Source of the DNA: Sinorhizobium sojae CCBAU 05684
GTDB lineage: Bacteria; Pseudomonadota; Alphaproteobacteria; Rhizobiales; Rhizobiaceae
Assembly (NCBI RefSeq): GCF_002288525.1
Contig: NZ_CP023067.1
Coordinates: 2,955,001 to 3,019,000, forward strand
Length of the DNA: 64,000 nt
Direction: 5' to 3'
A program made the position numbers and the translations under genes. Of this stretch, positions 34,832-42,602 are shown piece by piece. The notes under the pieces are model-generated. The model worked only from the letters and a program-made list of their open reading frames with translations. It did not search any database and was not told where the DNA came from. The first letter of the stretch is position 1. Every line of letters starts with the position of its first letter.

Positions 34832-36436
34832 TTGGCGAAAGATCCGAAGAAGCAGGCTATTGCGCCGCAGTTTCCTTCCGAGGCTGTCTCGAAAGACGCG
34901 CTTCAGCGCCTAGCCGACGCCCGCGCCCAGAAGAACGAGGCGGAGAAGGATCTTCAGGAGGCATATTTTTTCACCCGGCCGCGCCTGTGCTGGGACGTGA
35001 AATCGACGACTTCGACGAAGCGCAACAGGGATCGCGAAAGCGAGCAGGAAGACCTTGCGACCGGGATTGGATCGGAAGTTTCAGAGGATTTTGCGACGGA
35101 GGTTATTTCCGCGTTTTTCCCTCAAGGCACGAATTGGGTGGAGTCCACGCTCGATGAGTCGGCTGTCGTCGATCTCGAACCGACCGATGTCGCGGACCTG
35201 AAGAACGAGGCGAAGGAGCGGGATGGGAAAATCTTCTCAGCTATCCGCGCTTCGAACTTCGAGGCGGAGTTGGGCGATGCTCTAGATCCTGATGCCTCGG
35301 TCGGGACGGTCGGCTTCTGGATCGACAAGCCGCACAACACCCGGCCGATCTCCGTGCAGCACGTCCCGGTGCGCGAGCTCGAAATCAACGTCGAGTGCGA
35401 CGGCTCGATCGGCGATCGCTTCCGCGTTCGGCACGTCCGTGCTTCGAAGCTTCGATCGGTGATCGGCAATGTCCCGCTGCCGGAAAAGGTGACGCGCAAA
35501 ATTGCCTCGTCTCCGATGACGAAGCTCGAGGTGGTGTGGTGCTTCTGGCGCGATTGGAGCGATCCCGAAAACGACAAGTGGAAGCACGTGCTTCTCGTCG
35601 ACAAGACGGCGGTGCATCAGTCGATGCTCGATGGCGAAGGCTGCTTGCCGCTGATCGTCGCCCGGTTCTCGCCGGACAAGGAATTCTCCTGGGGGTACGG
35701 CCCGGCGATCAAGTCGCTGCAGGAATTCCGCGTCCTCGATGTGATCACCGCGGCGACGCAGGATCGTGTCGACGTGGCGATCGCGCCTCCGATCACCTAC
35801 CCCGATGACGGCGTGCTCGATTTCGAGGGCGGGATCGAGGCCGGCAAGGCCTACCCGGCGCGGCCGGGTTCCGGCCGCGATATCGCCAAGCTCTATTTCG
35901 AGGGTGATCCTGATCTCGGTTTCTACACCGCGACCGATCTCGAGCGTCGGATTCGGCGCAAGTTCTTCGCCGACTATCCGGAGCAGAAGGGCGACACGCC
36001 GCCGACGGCGACGCAGTGGGTCGACGAGATGGTCATGGCGCAGCGCCGCATCGGCACGCCCGGCAAGAAGTTCTGGCGCGAAGGGCCCTATGAGATATAC
36101 CGGCGCTTCGAATGGCTGCTGAAGAAGGACGGCAAGATCCAGGACGTCAGCCTCGACGGCCAGTCCATTCCGCTGATCCCGAACAACCCGGCGACGCAGG
36201 CGGCTGATAATCAGAAGCTTCAGACCGGCGTGCAGGTGCTCGGAATCGCGAAAAGCTACTTCCCGGAAACCTCTGCCGCGGCTATCGACGAGCGCGCCAC
36301 GATCGAGAATATCCAGAAACTCGCAAAGGATGATGTCGTCGTTCTGCGCAATCAGCAGCAGACGAGCGACCTCCTGCAGACCGTTCTCGGCGCGGCACAG
36401 GATGCCGGCGTTGTCCCGACAGGTGGCCCGCAATGA
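34832..36436 (+). CDS. Portal (head-to-tail connector) protein
   Basis: 534 residues from a TTG start (GAGGG upstream). Matches the podovirus head-tail-connecting type: RDRESEQEDLATGIGSEVSE, VGTVGFWIDKPHN, VQHVPVRELEINVECDGSIG, FSWGYGPAIKSLQEFRVLDV and PPTATQWVDEMVMAQRRIGT. It should form the dodecameric ring through which DNA enters and leaves. It overlaps the following small gene by 4 bases. Confidence 0.9.
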   Translation: MAKDPKKQAIAPQFPSEAVSKDALQRLADARAQKNEAEKDLQEAYFFTRPRLCWDVKSTTSTKRNRDRESEQEDLATGIGSEVSEDFATEVISAFFPQGTNWVESTLDESAVVDLEPTDVADLKNEAKERDGKIFSAIRASNFEAELGDALDPDASVGTVGFWIDKPHNTRPISVQHVPVRELEINVECDGSIGDRFRVRHVRASKLRSVIGNVPLPEKVTRKIASSPMTKLEVVWCFWRDWSDPENDKWKHVLLVDKTAVHQSMLDGEGCLPLIVARFSPDKEFSWGYGPAIKSLQEFRVLDVITAATQDRVDVAIAPPITYPDDGVLDFEGGIEAGKAYPARPGSGRDIAKLYFEGDPDLGFYTATDLERRIRRKFFADYPEQKGDTPPTATQWVDEMVMAQRRIGTPGKKFWREGPYEIYRRFEWLLKKDGKIQDVSLDGQSIPLIPNNPATQAADNQKLQTGVQVLGIAKSYFPETSAAAIDERATIENIQKLAKDDVVVLRNQQQTSDLLQTVLGAAQDAGVVPTGGPQ

Positions 36437-36726
36437 AGCTTTCCGACGAAGAGGTGAGGCACGCGCTGCGCTGGTTTGCGCGCCAGCCCGAAAGCATTCC
36501 GTTCTTTGCCTGTCTCGAATCCATCGTCGACGAAATCGGCCCTGTCGATACCTGTGCTTTGCACGCTCATAACGAGCGCCGCAAATTCGCTGCCAATCTG
36601 ATTGCGATGGCAGAGAGTGAAAAACGCGATGGACAGGACAGCGACAGGACACATGCGCCCAAACGAGGAAATCAGCCAGGAAAAAGCCAGAGCCGGTTAC
36701 GGCGCGGCCCCGCTGGCCGGTCGTAG
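36433..36726 (+). CDS. Small hypothetical phage protein
   Basis: 97 residues from an ATG overlapping the portal stop (ATGA). The first 60 residues look native (MKLSDEEVRHALRWFARQPE, CLESIVDEIGPVDTCALHAH). The C-terminal third overlaps the scaffold gene in another frame and is polar and basic. Late element 3 is inside it. Function unknown. Confidence 0.55.
   Translation: MKLSDEEVRHALRWFARQPESIPFFACLESIVDEIGPVDTCALHAHNERRKFAANLIAMAESEKRDGQDSDRTHAPKRGNQPGKSQSRLRRGPAGRS
36553..36562 (+). promoter_or_regulatory. Late element 3 (TGTGCTTTGC)
   Basis: Within the preceding small gene (codons for TCALHA), 76 bases upstream of the scaffold start at 36629; compare 79 bases for element 2. Confidence 0.45.
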
Positions 36727-37549
36727 CCCGGGCGCTTTCGTTTTCTCAGGAATCGGACCGAGGATCACGCTGGCGCCGGAAGGCGGCGACGGCGGTGGAT
36801 CTGGCGGCGGTTCCGATGGCGGTCAGGGCGGTGGCGAAGGTGCGGGCGGAGACGGCGCCGGCGATAACGGCCAGGGCGCTGACGGTGGCGACGGCGGCAA
36901 CGAACCGCCTGCCCGTCCCGACTATATCCCGGAAGACTGGTGGGATGCCGAAACGGGCTTCAAAGCCGACGATTTCAACGCCCTCGTCGCCTTCAAGGCG
37001 GAGCATGACGCCAACCTCGCGCAGGTGCCGGATAGCGCCGACAAGTACGAGGTGAAACTTCCGCAGGATTTCAAGCTGCCGGAAGGCTTCAAGCTGGCGG
37101 AAGGTCAGGAAACCTTCATCGACGAGAGCGACCCTCGCGTTGCCGCGGCTCGCGAGTACGCCCACGCCAACAAGTTCAGCCAGGCTCAATTCGAGGGCCT
37201 GATCGCGCTCGGCGCGCAGGCGGATATCGCTGAGCAGACCAAGCTTTCCGAGGCTGTAGAAGAGCAGCGGACGCAGCTTGGCAGCAAGGCGCAGGACCGC
37301 ATCAATGCCGTCACGACTTGGCTTGGCGCCAAGGTTGGCGGGGAACTTGCCGCCGCTCTGACCCCGCTGATGTACACGGCAAAGAGCGTGCAAGCCTTTG
37401 AGGCGCTGATGCGTCTCAACAGGGGAGATGTACCGGGCAACCCCGGTGCCGGTCGCGATGCTGGAAGAACCGAAATTTCCGATGACGAGTGGGCGAAGAT
37501 GTCCCCGACTCAGCGGATCAATTACGCCCGTGAGCACTCCAAAAAGTGA
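36629..37549 (+). CDS. Capsid scaffolding protein
   Basis: 306 residues if started at ATG 36629; ATG 36653 is possible. A Gly/Asp-rich linker (about 55-95) precedes PDYIPEDWWDAETGFKADDF and YEVKLPQDFKLPEGFKLAEG. The long helical C-terminal half ends in DDEWAKMSPTQRINYAREHS. This layout (acidic low-complexity region, helical body, placed directly before the capsid gene) is typical of scaffolds, which shape the prohead and then leave. Confidence 0.8.
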   Translation: MDRTATGHMRPNEEISQEKARAGYGAAPLAGRSPGAFVFSGIGPRITLAPEGGDGGGSGGGSDGGQGGGEGAGGDGAGDNGQGADGGDGGNEPPARPDYIPEDWWDAETGFKADDFNALVAFKAEHDANLAQVPDSADKYEVKLPQDFKLPEGFKLAEGQETFIDESDPRVAAAREYAHANKFSQAQFEGLIALGAQADIAEQTKLSEAVEEQRTQLGSKAQDRINAVTTWLGAKVGGELAAALTPLMYTAKSVQAFEALMRLNRGDVPGNPGAGRDAGRTEISDDEWAKMSPTQRINYAREHSKK

Positions 37550-37569
37550 CGGCCTGAAGGAGTCCCGAA

Positions 37570-38511
37570 ATGCCCGAAATTATGACGCTCCCTGAATATG
37601 CCAAGGGTCTCGAAAAGACCAGCATCGAGCGCCCGCTGATCGAAACCTTTGCTGAGCACTCCGACATCGTTCAGGCCCTGCCTTTCGATGGCTTCTCCGG
37701 TGCTGCCTATGAGGGCTACCGCGAGACCGACATCGGAACCGCCGGCTTCCGTGCGATCAACGAGGCCGCTGGCTCCTCGAAGGGCAAGATCGCGCCCTTC
37801 CAGGAAACGAGCTTCCCGATCGACACGATCCTGAAGGTCGACAAGGCCATTCTTCTCCGCCATGGCGAAAGCCGCCGCGCGAAGGAAGAAGCGATGCAGA
37901 TGAAGCGCCAATCGCAGCTCTTCACCGACACCTTCATCGACGGCGACAACACCTCGAACCCGAAGGAATTCAACGGGCTCAAGGCGCGCGCCAAGGACTC
38001 CGCCGGCCGGTTGATCCACAATTCTGGCGCGTCCGGTGGCGCCGCTCTTTCGCTCGCCGCGCTCGACGAGGCGATCGACAACACCGCGAACCCAACGCAC
38101 CTCATCATGTCGCGAGCCATGAAGCGCCGGTTCATCGCAGCGATGCGCAACACCTCGCTGACGGGCCACATCCTTCAGACCCGCGACGGTGTCGGAAAGC
38201 CGGTCCTCTCCTATGCGGACCTGCCGATCCTCACCGGCTATCCGAAGGACAGGCACTCCCTGCTGCTGCCGTTCAACGAGGTTGCTTCCGGCGGCGGTTC
38301 TGCTGTCACCACCTCGATCTTCGTCGTGTCCTTCATGGATGGCGGTCTCAAGGGCATTCAGCTCAAGAGCATCGAAGCCCGCGACATGGGCCTCCTCGAA
38401 GACGCGGTGAACTACGGCACCAACGTTTCGTGGGATGTCGGTCTCGTCGACGAGGGTGACTTCTGCGTCACCCGCCTCGACTCCGTCGCTGACGGCGCGA
38501 TCGTCGCCTAA
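37570..38511 (+). CDS. Major capsid protein
   Basis: 313 residues, directly after the scaffold gene. Typical stretches are LPEYAKGLEKTSIERPLIET, LPFDGFSGAAYEGYRETDIG, LFTDTFIDGDNTSNPKEFNG and ARDMGLLEDAVNYGTNVSWD. It has the size and order of the capsid proteins of Bordetella BPP-1-like and related podoviruses (HK97 fold expected). A strong hairpin terminator follows within 10 bases. Confidence 0.88.
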   Translation: MPEIMTLPEYAKGLEKTSIERPLIETFAEHSDIVQALPFDGFSGAAYEGYRETDIGTAGFRAINEAAGSSKGKIAPFQETSFPIDTILKVDKAILLRHGESRRAKEEAMQMKRQSQLFTDTFIDGDNTSNPKEFNGLKARAKDSAGRLIHNSGASGGAALSLAALDEAIDNTANPTHLIMSRAMKRRFIAAMRNTSLTGHILQTRDGVGKPVLSYADLPILTGYPKDRHSLLLPFNEVASGGGSAVTTSIFVVSFMDGGLKGIQLKSIEARDMGLLEDAVNYGTNVSWDVGLVDEGDFCVTRLDSVADGAIVA

Positions 38512-38519
38512 GGCAATCG

Positions 38520-38537
38520 GGCCCGCTTCGGCGGGCC
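38520..38537 (+). terminator. Terminator after the capsid gene
   Basis: GGCCCGC-TTCG-GCGGGCC is a perfect 7-bp stem with a UUCG tetraloop, followed by TTCGCCCTTTCGTTTT. The U-tract is interrupted, so it probably attenuates the late transcript, giving more capsid than downstream product. Confidence 0.7.
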
Positions 38538-38570
38538 TTCGCCCTTTCGTTTTGAGAAGGAGAATGACCG

Positions 38571-39008
38571 ATGGGTCAGAGGGTTTACAATCAGGATCTC
38601 GAACTGATCCTTGCCGACGGTGCTGCGGCTGTCACCGCAGACGGTCAATCCCAGGTTGGCGGCGCCGCTGCCGAGAAGAAGCTCGGCCCGGGTCGCTTTG
38701 AAGGCGTTCTGATCGTCGATGTCTCGGCCATCGACATCGTTAGCAATGACGAGCTCTATCACCTGTGCCTGCAGGGCGCCGCGAGTGGCGACGATGCGTT
38801 CACGACGGTCGAAAACCTTGCGCAACTCACGCTCGGCGCAACGGAAGTTCGCCCGGGCGGCGCCATCGATTCCGTGATCGGACGGTATGAAATCCCGTTC
38901 ACGACGGAACAGCACGACACCGTGTATAGCTGGGTTCGGCTGTACGTCGATGTCGCCGGCACCACGCCGTCTATCACGTTCAAGGCTTGGATCGCAGAGC
39001 GCTACTAA
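38571..39008 (+). CDS. Capsid cement/decoration protein (Bbp16-like)
   Basis: 145 residues. VYNQDLELILADGAAAVTAD, GRFEGVLIVDVSAIDIVSND and YSWVRLYVDVAGTTPSITFK match the beta-rich proteins encoded next to the capsid in Bordetella phage BPP-1 (Bbp16). GAGAAGGAG precedes the start. Likely stabilises the shell from outside. Confidence 0.8.
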   Translation: MGQRVYNQDLELILADGAAAVTADGQSQVGGAAAEKKLGPGRFEGVLIVDVSAIDIVSNDELYHLCLQGAASGDDAFTTVENLAQLTLGATEVRPGGAIDSVIGRYEIPFTTEQHDTVYSWVRLYVDVAGTTPSITFKAWIAERY

Positions 39009-39049
39009 GCGCTCTCGTCCACCTTTAGGCGCAACTGGAAACGAGAACG

Positions 39050-39289
39050 ATGCCCGACAAGCAGACGATCTACCACAAGGAACACGGCGCGGCCGAAATG
39101 GCTGCGATCGACGCGCGCTCCGCGTTGCAGCGGTGCCCGAACGAGTGGGCCGCGAAGCCCTGGCCGAAGGAAGACAAAGCAGCAGCCGAAAAGGCTGCTG
39201 CTGACGCCAAGGCCAAGGCGGATGCGGACAAAGCCGCCGCCGAAAAAGCAGCAGCCGAAAAGGCGAAGGGCGAAGACAAGAAGGGCTGA
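39050..39289 (+). CDS. Small Ala/Lys-rich phage protein
   Basis: 79 residues. The N-terminal 40 are mixed (MPDKQTIYHKEHGAAEMAAI, LQRCPNEWAAKPWP) and the rest is an AAAEKAAADAK-type helix rich in Ala and Lys. It lies between the cement and tail-adaptor genes. Function unknown; similar short AEK-rich proteins are common at this place in podoviruses. Confidence 0.65.
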   Translation: MPDKQTIYHKEHGAAEMAAIDARSALQRCPNEWAAKPWPKEDKAAAEKAAADAKAKADADKAAAEKAAAEKAKGEDKKG

Positions 39290-39358
39290 GGTCAGTCGCT
39301 CACCATCGCGACCGGCTGGCTGAGGAAACCGGGGGTGGCAACGCTCCCGGTTTTTCTG

Positions 39359-39368
39359 TGTGCTTTGC
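39359..39368 (+). promoter_or_regulatory. Late element 4 (TGTGCTTTGC) upstream of the tail adaptor gene
   Basis: 42 bases, start to start, upstream of ATG 39401, exactly the distance seen for element 5. The gene has no visible ribosome binding site, which would fit a leaderless message starting near the ATG. Confidence 0.6.
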
Positions 39369-39400
39369 TGGCCTATCCGGATTTCGTCACTCTCCCGGCC

Positions 39401-39985
39401 ATGGACAAGCTCACGATCATCAATCACGCCCTCATCGCCACCGGCAATGATCCGGTGAACGTGCTCAACGATCCGTCGGATGAATACCGTGTGGCGAATG
39501 ATGCATTCGACCGGTGGATCAGGTTCCTCGCGGCGCGGCATTCCTGGCCATTTGCGATGACGACGGAATTGCTTGTCCGCGTCCCGGATGCCGACAACAA
39601 GTCTCGGCGCTACTCGAAGAACGGCTTCCGCCTGCCGCAAAACACGCTGCATGTGAAGGAGGTCTTCAAGGATACGCGTAACCTCACCGATTACGAGATC
39701 ATCGGGACCGTGCTCTCCTGCAATTACGATTCGGAGATCTATGCCGCCGTCGTGAAGATGCCGCCGGATCAGGATTGGCACCCAATGGCTGAGGAGGTGC
39801 TAACACGGTACGTCGAAGCTGGTTGTCTGCGCGGTCTGAACGAGGAGTTTTCGGAGGCGACGCGGCGTGAGCAGAGCGCTGAATTGCTGCTCGAGGAAGC
39901 GCGGCCGCACATCGACCAACAGAACCCGGCCCGCAACATCTACAAATCGAAGATCGCCGCAGCTCGAAGGACTCGCCGGATATGA
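39401..39985 (+). CDS. Tail tubular protein A-like adaptor
   Basis: 194 residues from ATG 39401. KLTIINHALIATGNDPVNVL, then WIRFLAARHSWPFAMTTELL and YTE-like DSEIYAAVVKMPPDQDWHP correspond to the T7 gp11/P22 gp4-type adaptor that joins portal to tail nozzle. No ribosome binding site precedes the ATG. Its stop overlaps the nozzle gene by 4 bases. Confidence 0.8.
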   Translation: MDKLTIINHALIATGNDPVNVLNDPSDEYRVANDAFDRWIRFLAARHSWPFAMTTELLVRVPDADNKSRRYSKNGFRLPQNTLHVKEVFKDTRNLTDYEIIGTVLSCNYDSEIYAAVVKMPPDQDWHPMAEEVLTRYVEAGCLRGLNEEFSEATRREQSAELLLEEARPHIDQQNPARNIYKSKIAAARRTRRI

Positions 39986-42159
39986 GCCTCGAGGAAATCG
40001 TCATCCGTCAGCGTGATTTTTCCGCTGGAGAGATCGACCCCGACGCGATCAGGCGTGACGATACCGACGCGCTGCGCGCTGCGGTGCGCTATGCCCGCAA
40101 CATGGTTTCGAGGCATACGGGCGGGCTGACGCAACGCCCGGGGCGTCGATTCCTCTTCGAGGCGGATGGCGTGATCGGCGAATTCAAGCCGTTCGACGAT
40201 ATCTCCTATCGCGTCGTTTTCGTCGCCGGCGGCGTTCGCGTCCGGACCGAGGACGGCGCGCTCGTTGCTTCCCTGTCGGCGCCGTGGGCTGCTGCAGATC
40301 TGGATTCGCTCGTGTGGGAAGCAGACGAGAACGAGATTTTCGTGTGCTGGTCGGGACAGACGCAGGTGATTTCCGTGTCACCGTCGACGGGCGCCTGGTC
40401 GATCGCCAACTACAGCTTTTCGACCGGCATTGATGGCGCGGTGCGGACGCCGTTCTTCCGGTTCACGGCGACTTCCGGGATCACGCTGAAGCCGTCGGCG
40501 CTCACCGGCAATATCACGGTCACGTTCTCGCAGGACATCCTGAACTCGCAGCACGTAGGCTCGATCTTCCGCTATGCCGGCCGGCAGCTTCGCATTACCG
40601 GCGTCACGAATGCCAAGGTCGGAACGGCGACGGTTCTGGAAAAGCTGCCGTCGACTTTCATTTTCAACGTTCCGAGCAGCGATGGCTTTTCCGTCGGCCA
40701 GACCGTCGAGACAGACACCACGAATGTGAAGGCGGAAGTGATTGCTGTTGCCGCCGGATCGGTGACAGCGGTTGCCATCACAAAACTCACGACTCCGCAG
40801 AACGGAGAAAAGCTCGTAGGCCCGACGGCGACGACGACGATCAGTTCGTTTTCGACCACGACTCCGGGCGCGACGGTCCAATGGGACGAGCAGTTTATTT
40901 CCTCATATCGGGGGTGGCCGCGCTCGGTCTCGAAGGATCGCCAGCGGCTCATCTTCACGAATTTCGCGCAACTCAAGAATGCGGTCTGCTGGTCGGCGAC
41001 AGGCGACAATCGTGATTTCGAGGTCGGCGGCGATCCCGACGACGCGATGTTCGAGACGATCGATGCAGAGTGCCAGGTCTATTACATCGTCGGCGGCTAT
41101 GACGAATTCGCCATCACGGACAAGGGCGTCTATTACATCCCGGTTTCTGTCGGCACGCCGCTGCAGCCGGGCTCTGTCGAGTTCCGCATCATCTTCTCGA
41201 GCGAGATCGCCAACATCAGGCCTATTCAGGTGACGGAAGGCGTGATCTTCGTCGATAAGTCGTTGAATGGGGTTTATGCGATCAGCGCCACAGGCCAGAC
41301 CGCGCGGCCATACATCGCGACGGAAGCGAACCGCCTGCATCGCCACCTTTTCTCGGGCGTGAAGTCGATCGCGGTCAGCTCGGCGACGAGCGTCTTCCCG
41401 GCCCGGCAGATCTATGCGGTGAACGCTGACGGAACCGTTGTCGTCGGCCAGTTCAATTCCGACAGCGAATATATCGGCTGGCTGAAATGGGATGGTGAAG
41501 GCGAGGTGCGGAGCATCACCGGCACATATGGCCGCGTCGTCTTCATGACACGGTACACGATCAATGGCGTGATGACCGGCGTTGCGGAAGAACTTGACTA
41601 TGACCTGCTGTTCGACTGCGCGACCGTGTTTGACGGCGGCGACGTGACCGACTTCCTCGAGCTCAATGACGGTTCCGCGCTCACGCTGAATGACGGTTCC
41701 CAACTGACGCTCGAAGGCTACGTGACGCAGTTCTATGCAGGTCAAGAGGTCCATATATACGCCGGCGGTTTCTATTTCGGGGAAATCGCGGTGCCTGAAA
41801 CAGGAATCATTTCCGGCTTCTCGCAGTATGGCGAAGTGATCGCCGGTCTCCGGTTTGACTGGACGTTCCACCCGCTGTTCATCAATTTCGATGGCGGTCA
41901 GCCGGTCGGCCAGGCTGAGCAGCGGCGGAAGATTGCCAAGATGCTGATCACGGTGCGCGATACGCAGGAGTTTCGCTGCGGCAACCGGATCTTCGGCAGC
42001 TACCGCGGTGGCGAGGACATGGAACAGCCGGTTCCCGAGCGCGACGCAACATATCGGTATCGCGAGACCGGTCGGTCTTACGATCCTGACGTTGATCTTG
42101 GCACCACGTTCCCCTGCAAATTCAAGCTTATCGAACTGACAACGAGGTTGACGGTCTAA
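39982..42159 (+). CDS. Tail tubular protein B-like nozzle protein
   Basis: 725 residues. The N terminus IRQRDFSAGEIDPDAIRRDD then RNMVSRHTGGLTQRPGRRFL is a strong hallmark of the T7 gp12/phage stabilisation type. A beta-propeller-like body follows (KDRQRLIFTNFAQLKNAVCW, EFAITDKGVYYIPVS, GWLKWDGEGEVRSITGTYG). It forms the distal tail tube. Overlaps the next gene by one base (TAATG). Confidence 0.88.
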   Translation: MSLEEIVIRQRDFSAGEIDPDAIRRDDTDALRAAVRYARNMVSRHTGGLTQRPGRRFLFEADGVIGEFKPFDDISYRVVFVAGGVRVRTEDGALVASLSAPWAAADLDSLVWEADENEIFVCWSGQTQVISVSPSTGAWSIANYSFSTGIDGAVRTPFFRFTATSGITLKPSALTGNITVTFSQDILNSQHVGSIFRYAGRQLRITGVTNAKVGTATVLEKLPSTFIFNVPSSDGFSVGQTVETDTTNVKAEVIAVAAGSVTAVAITKLTTPQNGEKLVGPTATTTISSFSTTTPGATVQWDEQFISSYRGWPRSVSKDRQRLIFTNFAQLKNAVCWSATGDNRDFEVGGDPDDAMFETIDAECQVYYIVGGYDEFAITDKGVYYIPVSVGTPLQPGSVEFRIIFSSEIANIRPIQVTEGVIFVDKSLNGVYAISATGQTARPYIATEANRLHRHLFSGVKSIAVSSATSVFPARQIYAVNADGTVVVGQFNSDSEYIGWLKWDGEGEVRSITGTYGRVVFMTRYTINGVMTGVAEELDYDLLFDCATVFDGGDVTDFLELNDGSALTLNDGSQLTLEGYVTQFYAGQEVHIYAGGFYFGEIAVPETGIISGFSQYGEVIAGLRFDWTFHPLFINFDGGQPVGQAEQRRKIAKMLITVRDTQEFRCGNRIFGSYRGGEDMEQPVPERDATYRYRETGRSYDPDVDLGTTFPCKFKLIELTTRLTV

Positions 42160-42599
42160 TGCAAGCGATCGCACCAGTTCTCGGCCTCGCTGGCGGTCTC
42201 GTCAGCGCCTACGGCCAATATCAGGCGGGCAACCAAGCGGCGGCACAATCGCAGCGCGCCGCGCAGGTCGGCCGCGTGCAGGCTGATCAGATTGATGCGA
42301 GCTATCGCGACGAGCTGAACTCGACGATCTCAAACATCCGGGCGATCCGCGCTTCCGCCGGGGTCGGCGCCAACTCGCCGACGCAAATGGCGATCGAGGC
42401 AAAGCAGCAGAAAACGAGCGATCGAGACCGGAAGATCGAGGTCGGTTCGAAGCGCATGCAGGCGAGGCAGGACGAGGATGATGCCCGCTTCCGCCGATCG
42501 TCGGCAAGAATGGCGCTGTTCGGCGGTGTGGCAACCGGACTTTCGAAGTTTGCTTCGTCCGGTGGTTTTTCCGGCAGCACATACGCTCTCGGAGGCTGA
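42159..42599 (+). CDS. Internal virion protein (gp14-like)
   Basis: 146 residues. A small hydrophobic N terminus (IAPVLGLAGGLVSAYGQYQA), Gln/Ala-rich helices (AAQSQRAAQVGRVQADQIDA), then IRASAGVGANSPTQMAIEA and a hydrophobic C-terminal segment (MALFGGVATGLSKFASSGGF). Same plan and gene position as T7 gp14, which forms the first ejected channel part. Confidence 0.72.
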   Translation: MQAIAPVLGLAGGLVSAYGQYQAGNQAAAQSQRAAQVGRVQADQIDASYRDELNSTISNIRAIRASAGVGANSPTQMAIEAKQQKTSDRDRKIEVGSKRMQARQDEDDARFRRSSARMALFGGVATGLSKFASSGGFSGSTYALGG

Positions 42600-42602
42600 T
42601 CG